Part shown: piece after piece, positions 42,805 through 50,007 of the stretch
How positions within the stretch are numbered: position 1 is the first letter of the stretch
Layout: each line of letters starts with the position of its first letter
Assembly (NCBI GenBank): GCA_910578075.1
Contig: CAJTPK010000004.1
Span: 1-64,000 of the forward strand
Length of the DNA: 64,000 bases
From: an uncultured Muribaculaceae bacterium
GTDB taxonomy: Bacteria > Bacteroidota > Bacteroidia > Bacteroidales > Muribaculaceae
Direction of reading: 5' to 3'
Translations under genes and position numbers: made by a program
The notes under the pieces: generated by a model
What the model was told of the DNA's origin: nothing
Seen by the model: the letters and a program-made list of their open reading frames with translations, nothing else
The model's database searches: none

Positions 42805-44004
42805 TTATATAACAATCGATATAAGCTCATAGATTAAATGCGCTCCCACAGCCGCGCAAAGACCGCCTATCGTGTGAGCCAATATGGCCTTGGATGTCAG
42901 TTCGCGGAAGCCGAGGGAATCAAGCATGGCTGTGTGGGTGGATAGATAGCCGCTCCAGCACATTCCGATAGCGGTACATACGGCTATAGCATTACCGTCC
43001 ATCCATCCCTGGCTCAGGAAGTTGGGGACAAGACTGAGCGCAGCGCCTACCGCACCTAAAGATGTGATAGGGAATGCGATGAGATGCGGATCGGTGAAGC
43101 CGAACAGCCATTCGAATATGAAATTTACTTTCTGCGCGAGCCATGGAAGGATAGCGACACCTTCGTAGGCAGCACCGGTATATTCACCGTTTGCAGAAGG
43201 ACCGAAAGTCAGAATCATTACCAAAGTGGAGATGATGAGCACACCGGGGATTATGGCTATACCTACCTCCACGCCCGACTTTCCGCCATCAAGAAGAGCT
43301 GACAGCACTCTCACAAAGCCACTTTTTCCTTCCTCCTCGTCTTTGTTTTTCTCTTCTGACACCGAAACCGGATTCATCTCCTCTTCAAGGTATTCCGGGT
43401 AATTTTTCACAACAAAATACTGCATCAGCCGCGTGGAGACAACACAACCGATGAAAGCGCCGGCGAATCCCACCAACGGCTCCCAGAAGAATCCCTGCCC
43501 TACCATGAAAACCATCACAAGCAGACCCATACCGAAGGCTGTGCCGAAGTTGGTGAGTGAGATAAACTGGAATTTCTTGAAATAAGTGCTGAAACGCTTG
43601 TCGGAGGCAAGAGATATGATGGCAGGATTGTCGCTGAGAAAAGTCATCACAGCTCCCAGTGAGGCTACTCCGGGGAGATTGAAGAGCGGCTTCATCAACG
43701 GTCGCAGCAGTTTCTCCAAAAGCTTGACAACTCCAAACTCCATGAAGATACGACCGATCGCGCCGGTGAGCACGCATATCGACATGAGATAGAAAACGGT
43801 GTTTAGAAGCAGGTCATGTGCGGTATTCATGATGGTCTTCAGCATGTTGGCGATTCCCATCCCCTGCCCTAAAAACCAGAACAGACCGAACACCACAAGC
43901 AGACATATCACTCCGCTGCGCGCCGTCGCCTCTTTCTTTGTTTTCTTCACCCTTCCGGTTTGAGTGGCTTGCGGCATAGCCGCCTTATCATCCAGATTCT
44001 CCAT
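42805..44004 (-). CDS. Gate-domain (nucleoside recognition) membrane protein
   Basis: This 399-residue membrane protein has about ten hydrophobic segments. The Gate/nucleoside recognition domain (PF07670) is suggested by MTFLSDNPAIISLASDKRFS and SGVEVGIAIIPGVLIISTLV. A charged insert lies near residues 210-235 (VSVSEEKNKDEEEGKSGF). Related proteins are uncharacterised transporters in many anaerobes, and the old name does not prove nucleoside transport. The stop is two bases before the Ca2+-ATPase start, which suggests functional coupling with the ATPase. Confidence 0.72.
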   Translation of the reverse strand: MENLDDKAAMPQATQTGRVKKTKKEATARSGVICLLVVFGLFWFLGQGMGIANMLKTIMNTAHDLLLNTVFYLMSICVLTGAIGRIFMEFGVVKLLEKLLRPLMKPLFNLPGVASLGAVMTFLSDNPAIISLASDKRFSTYFKKFQFISLTNFGTAFGMGLLVMVFMVGQGFFWEPLVGFAGAFIGCVVSTRLMQYFVVKNYPEYLEEEMNPVSVSEEKNKDEEEGKSGFVRVLSALLDGGKSGVEVGIAIIPGVLIISTLVMILTFGPSANGEYTGAAYEGVAILPWLAQKVNFIFEWLFGFTDPHLIAFPITSLGAVGAALSLVPNFLSQGWMDGNAIAVCTAIGMCWSGYLSTHTAMLDSLGFRELTSKAILAHTIGGLCAAVGAHLIYELISIVI

Positions 44005-44065
44005 TTAAGCCCTGTTTACACATAAATAATGTGCAAATTAAGCTATTTTTATCCCTCTTCCAAAA

Positions 44066-44203
44066 TTATACGCGGGAAATTTTGTCAGCAATCTTGTCGG
44101 AAAGGGGCGTATGCTCACCGCTTTCGAGATGAATCCGGTTCATTTCCACCGGAGTCATCGGAGTTAGACCCAACTCTTTGTTAATTTTATCAAAAGCATT
44201 CAT
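44066..44203 (-). CDS. Small 45-residue protein after the VKOR gene
   Basis: The frame begins MNAFDKINKELGLTPMTPVE, continues with MNRIHLESGEHTPLSDKIAD and ends KISRV. It is charged and predicted helical with no signal or membrane segment. Its ATG overlaps the stop of the VKOR-type gene (ATGA at 44203), the usual sign of coupled translation. No family is recognised. The regular composition, start overlap and filling of the otherwise empty 44005-44202 gap argue that it is real. Confidence 0.6.
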   Translation of the reverse strand: MNAFDKINKELGLTPMTPVEMNRIHLESGEHTPLSDKIADKISRV

Positions 44204-45207
44204 CAACCTTTTCTTTTTATAAACGATACCACCTTATTGACAGCCATAAGCACCGCACCATATGCCGCCACCATCATGAAAAACGGCAGACCTATCGGAA
44301 AGACATCTTTCCACCAACCTCCGGCAAGATAGCAGAAGAATTGCAACCATAACAGGCACTGGGTTGTGACACACAGTGTGCACCAGGTCTTTATCCGGAA
44401 TTTCTGATACCATATGCTCCATACCGTAAATGGCAGGCAACAGCCGTTGATCAGCGCGAGGTTGTGAATCTGAGAGGGGAAGAGGAAGAGCAGCAGCGTG
44501 GAGAGAGAGAAATATGTTATGCCAACCTCGCTCCAGCTGAAGATTCCGAAGAATGTTGATGCCTTCTGTTCAAGCACATGGTCGCAGCCATGCTCCTGAA
44601 GCACTCCACAGATCCTGTCGGCGGAACGACTTTTCACCTTAAGCGATTTCAGCAGCAACAGCCATGTGACAAAAATTCCGGCAAAGTCAACAGCTGCAAG
44701 CAACATTGCCGACAGACTGTCCCAAAGACCGGATACCACAAATCCCGAAAAAACTAAAAATATCGCGCATGCCACAAGAATCCACACTTTCCCTTTCTCC
44801 GCCAATTCCATCAGATGATGGGAGTTGTAATCCGGCTCGCGCGAATTTTGCCCAGCCGATGCAAGCAGGACGATTCCGGTGGAATCATCGGAAAATTTCT
44901 TCACCCCGACACTTTCTCGCTTGCCAAACCTTATAAAATCAATCTGATCCTCTACAACTCCCTGACCTTTGTGAATACCTGTGACGATAACAAAACTGTG
45001 TTTGTCGCGCGCTATATATGGCACGGGCAGCCGCGTAAGCAAGGTCTTGTCAGAAAGCGTCACGCCTTCCGATTCCACGCCATACGATGCAAGCAGGCGT
45101 GAAAAACCGAACAGCGACTTGAAGGGCATATCTTTGAATGCCTTGTCGCTGTAAGCTGAGGTATGCGGCACTTTCAATACCGTCAGGAAATCGGTGAATA
45201 GAGACAT
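44203..45207 (-). CDS. VKOR-family thiol oxidoreductase with C39-like N-domain
   Basis: This 334-residue membrane protein has an N-terminal region (about 5-115) resembling the peptidase C39-like domain found in Bacteroides VKOR proteins, but the expected catalytic Cys is absent (VLKVPHTSAYSDKAF). After it a four- or five-helix VKOR domain begins at about 140. The loop cysteines Cys200 and Cys208 (ICGVLQEHGC) and the active CxxC, Cys276-Thr-Leu-Cys279, are in place. It would oxidise a periplasmic thioredoxin-like partner and pass electrons to quinone. The adjoining thioredoxin gene 12 bases upstream fits such a disulfide pathway, though that protein has no visible signal peptide. Confidence 0.82.
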   Translation of the reverse strand: MSLFTDFLTVLKVPHTSAYSDKAFKDMPFKSLFGFSRLLASYGVESEGVTLSDKTLLTRLPVPYIARDKHSFVIVTGIHKGQGVVEDQIDFIRFGKRESVGVKKFSDDSTGIVLLASAGQNSREPDYNSHHLMELAEKGKVWILVACAIFLVFSGFVVSGLWDSLSAMLLAAVDFAGIFVTWLLLLKSLKVKSRSADRICGVLQEHGCDHVLEQKASTFFGIFSWSEVGITYFSLSTLLLFLFPSQIHNLALINGCCLPFTVWSIWYQKFRIKTWCTLCVTTQCLLWLQFFCYLAGGWWKDVFPIGLPFFMMVAAYGAVLMAVNKVVSFIKRKG

Positions 45208-45219
45208 GTGGTTGTCTGA

Positions 45220-45522
45220 TTAAAGAAACGACTCTACCTTCGATTCAAGCACACTTCCATCCATCTCGCCTGTGGCTCGCCACATCTCCTCGCCATCGCG
45301 GACAATGATAAATGCTGGGATAGAGGTCACATCGAGAGCCGTAGCAAAATCGCTATTCTCATCGATATCAAACTGATACACCTTCGCTCTGCCGTCAAGA
45401 AGCACCTTTATATCCTCCACAACGGGCATCATCCTCTTGCAATGAGGGCACCATGAAGCATAAAACTCCACAAGAGCAACACCTTTCGCATCTTTCAATT
45501 CATTCATTTTTTGTGTATCCAT
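45220..45522 (-). CDS. Thioredoxin-like protein
   Basis: This compact thioredoxin fold of 100 residues has the active site WCPHC (Cys25 and Cys28, counted from ATG 45522) and cis-Pro in TSIPAFIIV. The WCPHC active site differs from WCGPC of classic thioredoxin and recalls oxidising DsbA-type motifs. There is no signal peptide with this start; the alternative start at 45507 would also lack one. A TTG at 45531 seems a poor choice. It lies upstream of the VKOR gene in a short operon, so the two may act as a redox pair. How it would reach the periplasm is unclear. Confidence 0.85.
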   Translation of the reverse strand: MDTQKMNELKDAKGVALVEFYASWCPHCKRMMPVVEDIKVLLDGRAKVYQFDIDENSDFATALDVTSIPAFIIVRDGEEMWRATGEMDGSVLESKVESFL

Positions 45523-45620
45523 AGTATTCAATAGTATTCAATATTCAATATGTGTAACTGTAATAAAAAAACAACACTCTCCCCGCCGATGTTCAAACCC
45601 GACATCAGCAGACCACTTCA

Positions 45621-46853
45621 TTATTTCACAACTACCTTTAATACATGTGCGGATCCCTTCAAATGCTTTTCAAATGCTTGAACCATGTACAGACCGACAG
45701 GAAGATGACCCAAATAAATCGATTCATTGGGATTATCCAACTTCATAATCTGTTGACCATTCATATCATATATCAAGACCATACTGAAGCTCATATCCCG
45801 AGGCAGCTGTAACACATTCCCTTGTAATTTAATATCTCTGGCTTGCGGCACACCGCGGATACCGGTAGATTGTAAAATCGGGACATAACCACTTTCTTCA
45901 ACAATCTCTTGCCCCTGATAAGTTGTAAGATAGCGATATAACTCATAAGCCACTGAAGATTTATCAATATTTTCTCTCACGCACACAAAAACCTCAGTAT
46001 TATAAGGATAAGTGCCGTCAATTATATGTTCCTTTGTCATTGACACACCGTTTATTCCTATTGCCTTGGTATCATCATTGTCAACAATAAAATTATAGTA
46101 ATAAAAAGGGGTATATGAAATCCCTGTCTTATCATATTTTAATTTTATATATGGCGATTCCATGGTAGTTCCGATTTGAAGTTCAGGAAAATCCGGTATT
46201 TCAAGACCATCCATTACCATCGTTTCAAATTTCTCCTGACTTCCGGAATTTCTATTTCTCACATAAGGAGTTATAGGTTCTGTTGACCCACCGACCTGAC
46301 TCCAGAACTTTATATTGCCTGAATAGATGCCACGAATTTCGTCATGAGTAAGATTCTCCACCGGATTTTTTGGACTCACCATAAAAGTCAAGGCATCCAT
46401 TGCAATTGGTTTTGACATAATCCTCACACCTGATTTTTCAGCATATGACTGTTCATCTCTTGATATATCTCTTGCCGTAATAATTATATCCACCTTTCCT
46501 TCAATCAAGCTTATAAATGATGGATGAGTATTAGTGGTAATAAGTTTATTTTTTATTAGATAATCCTTGTCATTCGGTATAGAAGAATAATCAAGGTAAA
46601 TCATTTTCAAACCCTGTCCGGGGGGAGCGAAAGGATCCCTCTCCCATTTATAATCCAATTTTAAAAGTTTGCCAACAAGTATGTGCCTCAATGGCATCGT
46701 TGACTCCGACCCATCTATGACTGGAAGCGAATAAGGAGTAAGTCCACCCAGTGACTCCGGGAACGTCTCTGCATAACTTGCCGATGAAACATCACAACAA
46801 GATAAGATTATTGTCACCGCACAAATCTTAATATATCTATTAATCTTCAACAT
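45621..46853 (-). CDS. PstS-like periplasmic binding protein with T9SS-like C-domain
   Basis: This 410-residue exported protein has signal MLKINRYIKICAVTIILSCC. The main part (about 35-315) is a PBP-like domain of the PstS group: DGSESTMPLRHILVGKLL; DIIITARDISRDEQSYAEKS; HDEIRGIYSGNIKFWSQVGG; and RNRNSGSQEKFETMVM. The GS(T/G)-type phosphate contacts seem partly kept. The last 75 residues (FSMVLIYDMNGQQIMKLDN, LPVGLYMVQAFE) resemble a T9SS type A sorting domain. PstS proteins normally sit with PstCAB, but none is here. A secreted or surface ligand-binding role is more likely than phosphate uptake. Confidence 0.72.
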   Translation of the reverse strand: MLKINRYIKICAVTIILSCCDVSSASYAETFPESLGGLTPYSLPVIDGSESTMPLRHILVGKLLKLDYKWERDPFAPPGQGLKMIYLDYSSIPNDKDYLIKNKLITTNTHPSFISLIEGKVDIIITARDISRDEQSYAEKSGVRIMSKPIAMDALTFMVSPKNPVENLTHDEIRGIYSGNIKFWSQVGGSTEPITPYVRNRNSGSQEKFETMVMDGLEIPDFPELQIGTTMESPYIKLKYDKTGISYTPFYYYNFIVDNDDTKAIGINGVSMTKEHIIDGTYPYNTEVFVCVRENIDKSSVAYELYRYLTTYQGQEIVEESGYVPILQSTGIRGVPQARDIKLQGNVLQLPRDMSFSMVLIYDMNGQQIMKLDNPNESIYLGHLPVGLYMVQAFEKHLKGSAHVLKVVVK

Positions 46854-47496
46854 ATATTTTCTTCACATTTATTTTACCATTCACTGTAACCACAGCCAAA
46901 TACACACCCTTATTCCCAATACTAAACGAGATTTGATCCCGACAATCCAATATTTTATCTGAAACATAAATCTCTCGACCTGACATATCATATAGGATTA
47001 TTGAATCAATACTTTTACAATCTGCGGCTGCCACATCCAACCTTATCTCCTTATTATAAGACACTAATTTGAAATCAAAAGAGTTACTATATGTTTTGCC
47101 GGATATAAATTTGTTCCTATCATTGAGTTCAACTATATTATTATCGTTATATGCTCCAATGAATCTTCTTGCAAGAGCCACATAATTCGATATTAATGGT
47201 CTTACAATTGTCACTTTGTCTTCATTCAACATCTCAGACCCTCCTCTACGAGTCGAAATATCAACATCTTTAAAAAATCCCTGTTTCTTTAATTCCCTCA
47301 GAATTAAGACAGCTGTAAATTCTCCATGAGACAATCTATCGAACACCATATAAACACAATCCTTATTTTTTTCAATATATCTTAAGATCACATCAAATTC
47401 CGAACAACTTGTAATCTCCGATGGGTTACTATAAACTGTATTTTCAAAAACAGATTTACAAACCGTATATAATGTTTCCCATTCATTCAATAGCAT
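46840..47496 (-). CDS. Protein of unknown function with T9SS-like C-domain, lacking a signal
   Basis: This 218-residue protein has an unrecognised N-part (about 1-135; YVALARRFIGAYNDNNIVEL) and a C-part of 80 residues (IDSIILYDMSGREIYVSDK, SFSIGNKGVYLAVVTVNGK) resembling a T9SS sorting domain. That domain usually accompanies a signal peptide, but none is seen. A near-consensus promoter lies only about 44 bases upstream of the ATG and the frame has stops before it, so the start is probably correct as now encoded. The gene may have lost its 5' portion by deletion. Its stop overlaps the start of the PstS-like gene by 14 bases. I do not know what it does. Confidence 0.55.
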   Translation of the reverse strand: MLLNEWETLYTVCKSVFENTVYSNPSEITSCSEFDVILRYIEKNKDCVYMVFDRLSHGEFTAVLILRELKKQGFFKDVDISTRRGGSEMLNEDKVTIVRPLISNYVALARRFIGAYNDNNIVELNDRNKFISGKTYSNSFDFKLVSYNKEIRLDVAAADCKSIDSIILYDMSGREIYVSDKILDCRDQISFSIGNKGVYLAVVTVNGKINVKKIYVED

Positions 47497-47546
47497 TTGA
47501 TCAATTCCCGAAATGTTATATTTGAGATTCTTGAGTCATTATGCAA

Positions 47547-47578
47547 CAAATTTAACAAATCCACCACATTATTGCAAA
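47547..47578 (-). promoter_or_regulatory. Near-consensus promoter for the PstS-like pair
   Basis: Minus-strand TTTG (47578-47575), a 20-base spacer and TAAATTTG (47554-47547) fit the Bacteroidetes consensus. Transcription would begin near 47540. Confidence 0.72.
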
Positions 47579-47634
47579 TGCCATTATCGGTTTTCTTTCC
47601 AATTAAAATTTCAGTCTATCAATGAATCGTATCC

Positions 47635-47707
47635 TTAAAAACATTCCCACACTAAAAACATTCCCACATTCATTTTACATTTATGTGAAACATTTTTTGT
47701 AACTTTG
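47635..47707 (+). promoter_or_regulatory. Toxin-antitoxin promoter with a tandem repeat
   Basis: TAACTTTG at 47700-47707 matches the -7 box; the -33 box is weak. Upstream the sequence TAAAAACATTCCCACA is present twice in tandem (about 47636-47668), a possible operator for the antitoxin, which carries an HTH. Confidence 0.5.
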
Positions 47708-47733
47708 CGTTGTAAAAACAAAGGCAAAGTATT

Positions 47734-48204
47734 ATGAGCGAAGTAGAACTCCTTTTGGTGAACAGCAGCGACAGCTGTACTATGTACACAATTCAATTCC
47801 TTTCGGATGACAAGAGCGAATTTGAAAAATTCGTTTCAAAATTCCGCAACGACGCTGTCCTAAATACCGACTTTCAGACAATAATGCGATTTATTGAACA
47901 AATTCTCACAAATGGAGCATTGGAACGCTATTTCAGACCTGAAGGAAAGATGCGAGATTCTGTCGTGGCTCTTCCTATCCTCAAATCTAAACTTCGCCTT
48001 TATTGCCTCCGCCTTAACGATAAAATTCTTGTACTCGGCAACGGTGATGTCAAGAATAGCCAAACCTATGAAGAAGATGCAACACTTCAAGGTTACGTTA
48101 TGGATTTACAGAAGTTTGAAAATCTTCTTAAACAAGAAATGCGCTCTGGTAATGTAGAGATAACAGAGAAAGAAATAAAAACCCATAAAACCTTTGAGTT
48201 ATGA
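47734..48204 (+). CDS. Toxin-like partner of an XRE antitoxin
   Basis: This 156-residue protein stands immediately before an XRE-family gene, with stop and start overlapping (ATGA at 48201-48204). The middle (RDSVVALPILKSKLRLYCLR, NDKILVLGNGDVKNSQTYEE) resembles RelE/HigB-type mRNA interferases, where basic residues and a CLRL-type strand line the active site. The N-terminus (MYTIQFLSDDKSEFEKFVSK) fits a RelE-type start, so an internal Met at 47782 is also possible. The family call relies on gene order and general pattern. It would inhibit translation when the antitoxin is lost. Confidence 0.7.
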   Translation: MSEVELLLVNSSDSCTMYTIQFLSDDKSEFEKFVSKFRNDAVLNTDFQTIMRFIEQILTNGALERYFRPEGKMRDSVVALPILKSKLRLYCLRLNDKILVLGNGDVKNSQTYEEDATLQGYVMDLQKFENLLKQEMRSGNVEITEKEIKTHKTFEL

Positions 48205-48467
48205 GAACCGCCAATATCTGTCTCGAAGAAATTTTCAACGAGATTCCTCCTGCCAAACGTGAGGAAACGCGACTTTCTTTCGCAATATCAAACAGGATTG
48301 ATGCTCTTATGAAAGAGAAAGGTTTAAACCGTAAACAACTTGCCGAAGCTGTAGGCAAGCGTCCTAATGAAGTTACACGTTGGCTTAGTGGTGAGCATAA
48401 TTTTACGCTCGCTACACTCGCCATGCTTTCCACATTCTTCGGTCAACCAATCGTAACCGTCGGATGA
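48201..48467 (+). CDS. XRE-family antitoxin
   Basis: This 88-residue protein has a helix-turn-helix of the Cro/CI type: SNRIDALMKEKGLNRKQLAE and AVGKRPNEVTRWLSGEHNFT cover helices 1-5 (about 30-75). The order toxin first, antitoxin second is that of HigBA-type modules. It would neutralise the toxin and repress the operon by binding near the repeated TAAAAACATTCCCACA upstream. Operator binding is inference. Confidence 0.85.
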   Translation: MRTANICLEEIFNEIPPAKREETRLSFAISNRIDALMKEKGLNRKQLAEAVGKRPNEVTRWLSGEHNFTLATLAMLSTFFGQPIVTVG

Positions 48468-48525
48468 TTTCTCTATGTTATTAAATTTTAGCGAAGCAAT
48501 ATTAAAAACAGGGTAGACAAACAAT

Positions 48526-48556
48526 TTTGCTGGGTGAGGTTTTATCATTAAATTTG
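48526..48556 (+). promoter_or_regulatory. Consensus promoter for the YqiA-like gene
   Basis: TTTG (48526-48529), a 19-base spacer and TAAATTTG (48549-48556) match both boxes of the Bacteroidetes promoter. The ATG follows 22 bases after the -7 box. Confidence 0.8.
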
Positions 48557-48578
48557 TAACGGTGAAAAATTTGCGGTT

Positions 48579-49172
48579 ATGAAAGTTGTATATTTGCATG
48601 GCATGGGAAGCTCCGGACAGTCTGCGACTGCCCGGAGGCTCGACCGCTCGCTTCCCGGTGGATATGAAGTGGTGGCTCCAGACATACCGGTTCAGCCGGA
48701 ACTCGCCATCACTGCCCTCAAGCGTCTGGCGGAAACCCTCTCGCCTGACGATATAATAGTCGGCACATCAATGGGCGGGATGTATGCGCAACTCTTCAAG
48801 GGGTGGCGACGTCTGTTGATAAACCCTTCTTTCCATACTTCCGCGCATCTCAAGGAGAAGACGGGGCAGCGTTTGCCATTCCACACTCCCAGACGCGATG
48901 GTGCCACAGATTTTGAGGTGACACCCAAGCTTGTCAAGAAATATGAGACTATGGAGGCAAAGCAGTTTGACCCCAAATTCGGCATTTTCAACGGTCGCAA
49001 GGATTCCCCGGATTTAGTGACAGCATTCTTCGGAACGCGCGACTCCGTTGTGAACTGCAAGGATGAATATCTCCAGCACTTCAGTCGCTATCATGATTTT
49101 GACGGAGAGCACCGTGTAGATCCCGATACAATCATCAACCTCGTGGTGCCCGAGATAACCTCAAAACCTTAA
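48579..49172 (+). CDS. YqiA/YcfP-like alpha/beta hydrolase
   Basis: This 197-residue cytoplasmic esterase-like protein resembles the UPF0227 group. An N-terminal strand VVYLHGMGSSGQSATARRL carries the oxyanion-hole loop HGMGSS. The nucleophile elbow GTSMGG has Ser as catalytic residue (about 63), with DVxxC-type acid and the final His in HRVDP as candidate third member. Substrates of the family are poorly known; YqiA of E. coli hydrolyses small esters. It has its own consensus promoter. The secreted ACP-like gene follows 25 bases downstream and may share the transcript. Confidence 0.82.
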   Translation: MKVVYLHGMGSSGQSATARRLDRSLPGGYEVVAPDIPVQPELAITALKRLAETLSPDDIIVGTSMGGMYAQLFKGWRRLLINPSFHTSAHLKEKTGQRLPFHTPRRDGATDFEVTPKLVKKYETMEAKQFDPKFGIFNGRKDSPDLVTAFFGTRDSVVNCKDEYLQHFSRYHDFDGEHRVDPDTIINLVVPEITSKP

Positions 49173-49197
49173 GAATCTATCTTATAAAATTCAATAC

Positions 49198-49932
49198 ATG
49201 GATATAATTAAAACTAAAGAAAGTTTAAACAAATTCCTGCTATCTGCGGGTATGTTGATATTGACAATATTTTCCGGAGCTGCCCAATCTTGGTCAGGAC
49301 TGATTAAAGACTTTGGAAGCCCAAATAATACACTTGTTATGAAACTCGAATCATTTTATATGATTCGTGATGGTAAAAAGTCACCCACATTTTCTGCCTC
49401 TCAACAAAACGGGAATAATGGTGAAATCTGGATGCTCATAGTCAATTCTCAAAACAATAAAATTACATTATCTCAGATATCCACACAGGATGGTACAGTA
49501 ATCATGACCGGACATTTGAGTCAATCGGTCCCAAGTAAGTTGTTTATCACCTCTCGCTATATTGACAACAATGGTATCCAAAATCTCCAAGACTGTAAAT
49601 ATGAAATCAAACTTACCAGTGTTATTAAAGAATCTAATGGAGTGTATAAAATCATGACCTCAGACAGTATGGGTGTCTATCGTGATTTTTTCGCACACGG
49701 AATTGATGCAGTAGCCGAGTTTATTTTACAAACAGCACATGGTATTAATCCTGACCTTACAGATATAAAATTAAATGATCAGCTTTCAAAGGACTTAGGC
49801 TTCGATGAATTAGATGTTATCGATTTCATCATTCAGATTGAAACATTATTCAACATTAAAATCAGCGATGAAGAATCTGAATCTGCCACAACATTGAATG
49901 ATTACGTCAACATAGTCAAAAAACATATATAA
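49198..49932 (+). CDS. Exported protein with a serine-less acyl-carrier-like C-domain
   Basis: This 244-residue protein has a signal peptide (about 1-30, FLLSAGMLILTIFSGAAQ). The middle domain (about 31-170) is a beta-rich unit I do not recognise. Residues about 178-244 align with acyl carrier proteins: helix I; DQLSKDLGFDELDVIDFIIQ for the loop and helix II; IETLFNIKISDEESESATTL; and DYVNIVKKHI. The phosphopantetheine Ser in the DSL motif is Glu204 (DEL), so the domain cannot carry the usual arm. ACPs are cytosolic, so an exported, arm-less one is unusual and likely a structural or protein-binding module. The gene follows the YqiA-like hydrolase. Confidence 0.68.
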   Translation: MDIIKTKESLNKFLLSAGMLILTIFSGAAQSWSGLIKDFGSPNNTLVMKLESFYMIRDGKKSPTFSASQQNGNNGEIWMLIVNSQNNKITLSQISTQDGTVIMTGHLSQSVPSKLFITSRYIDNNGIQNLQDCKYEIKLTSVIKESNGVYKIMTSDSMGVYRDFFAHGIDAVAEFILQTAHGINPDLTDIKLNDQLSKDLGFDELDVIDFIIQIETLFNIKISDEESESATTLNDYVNIVKKHI

Positions 49933-50007
49933 TCAAAAGGCAACGCGGTTATATCCGCGATACAATATTCCAACTACTCTTTTGTCGTATAAAATCACAC
50001 TATCCCT

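Noticed and set aside
47635..47668. CRISPR-like direct repeats
   Set aside because: Only two tandem copies of 16 bases with no spacer; no cas genes in the window.
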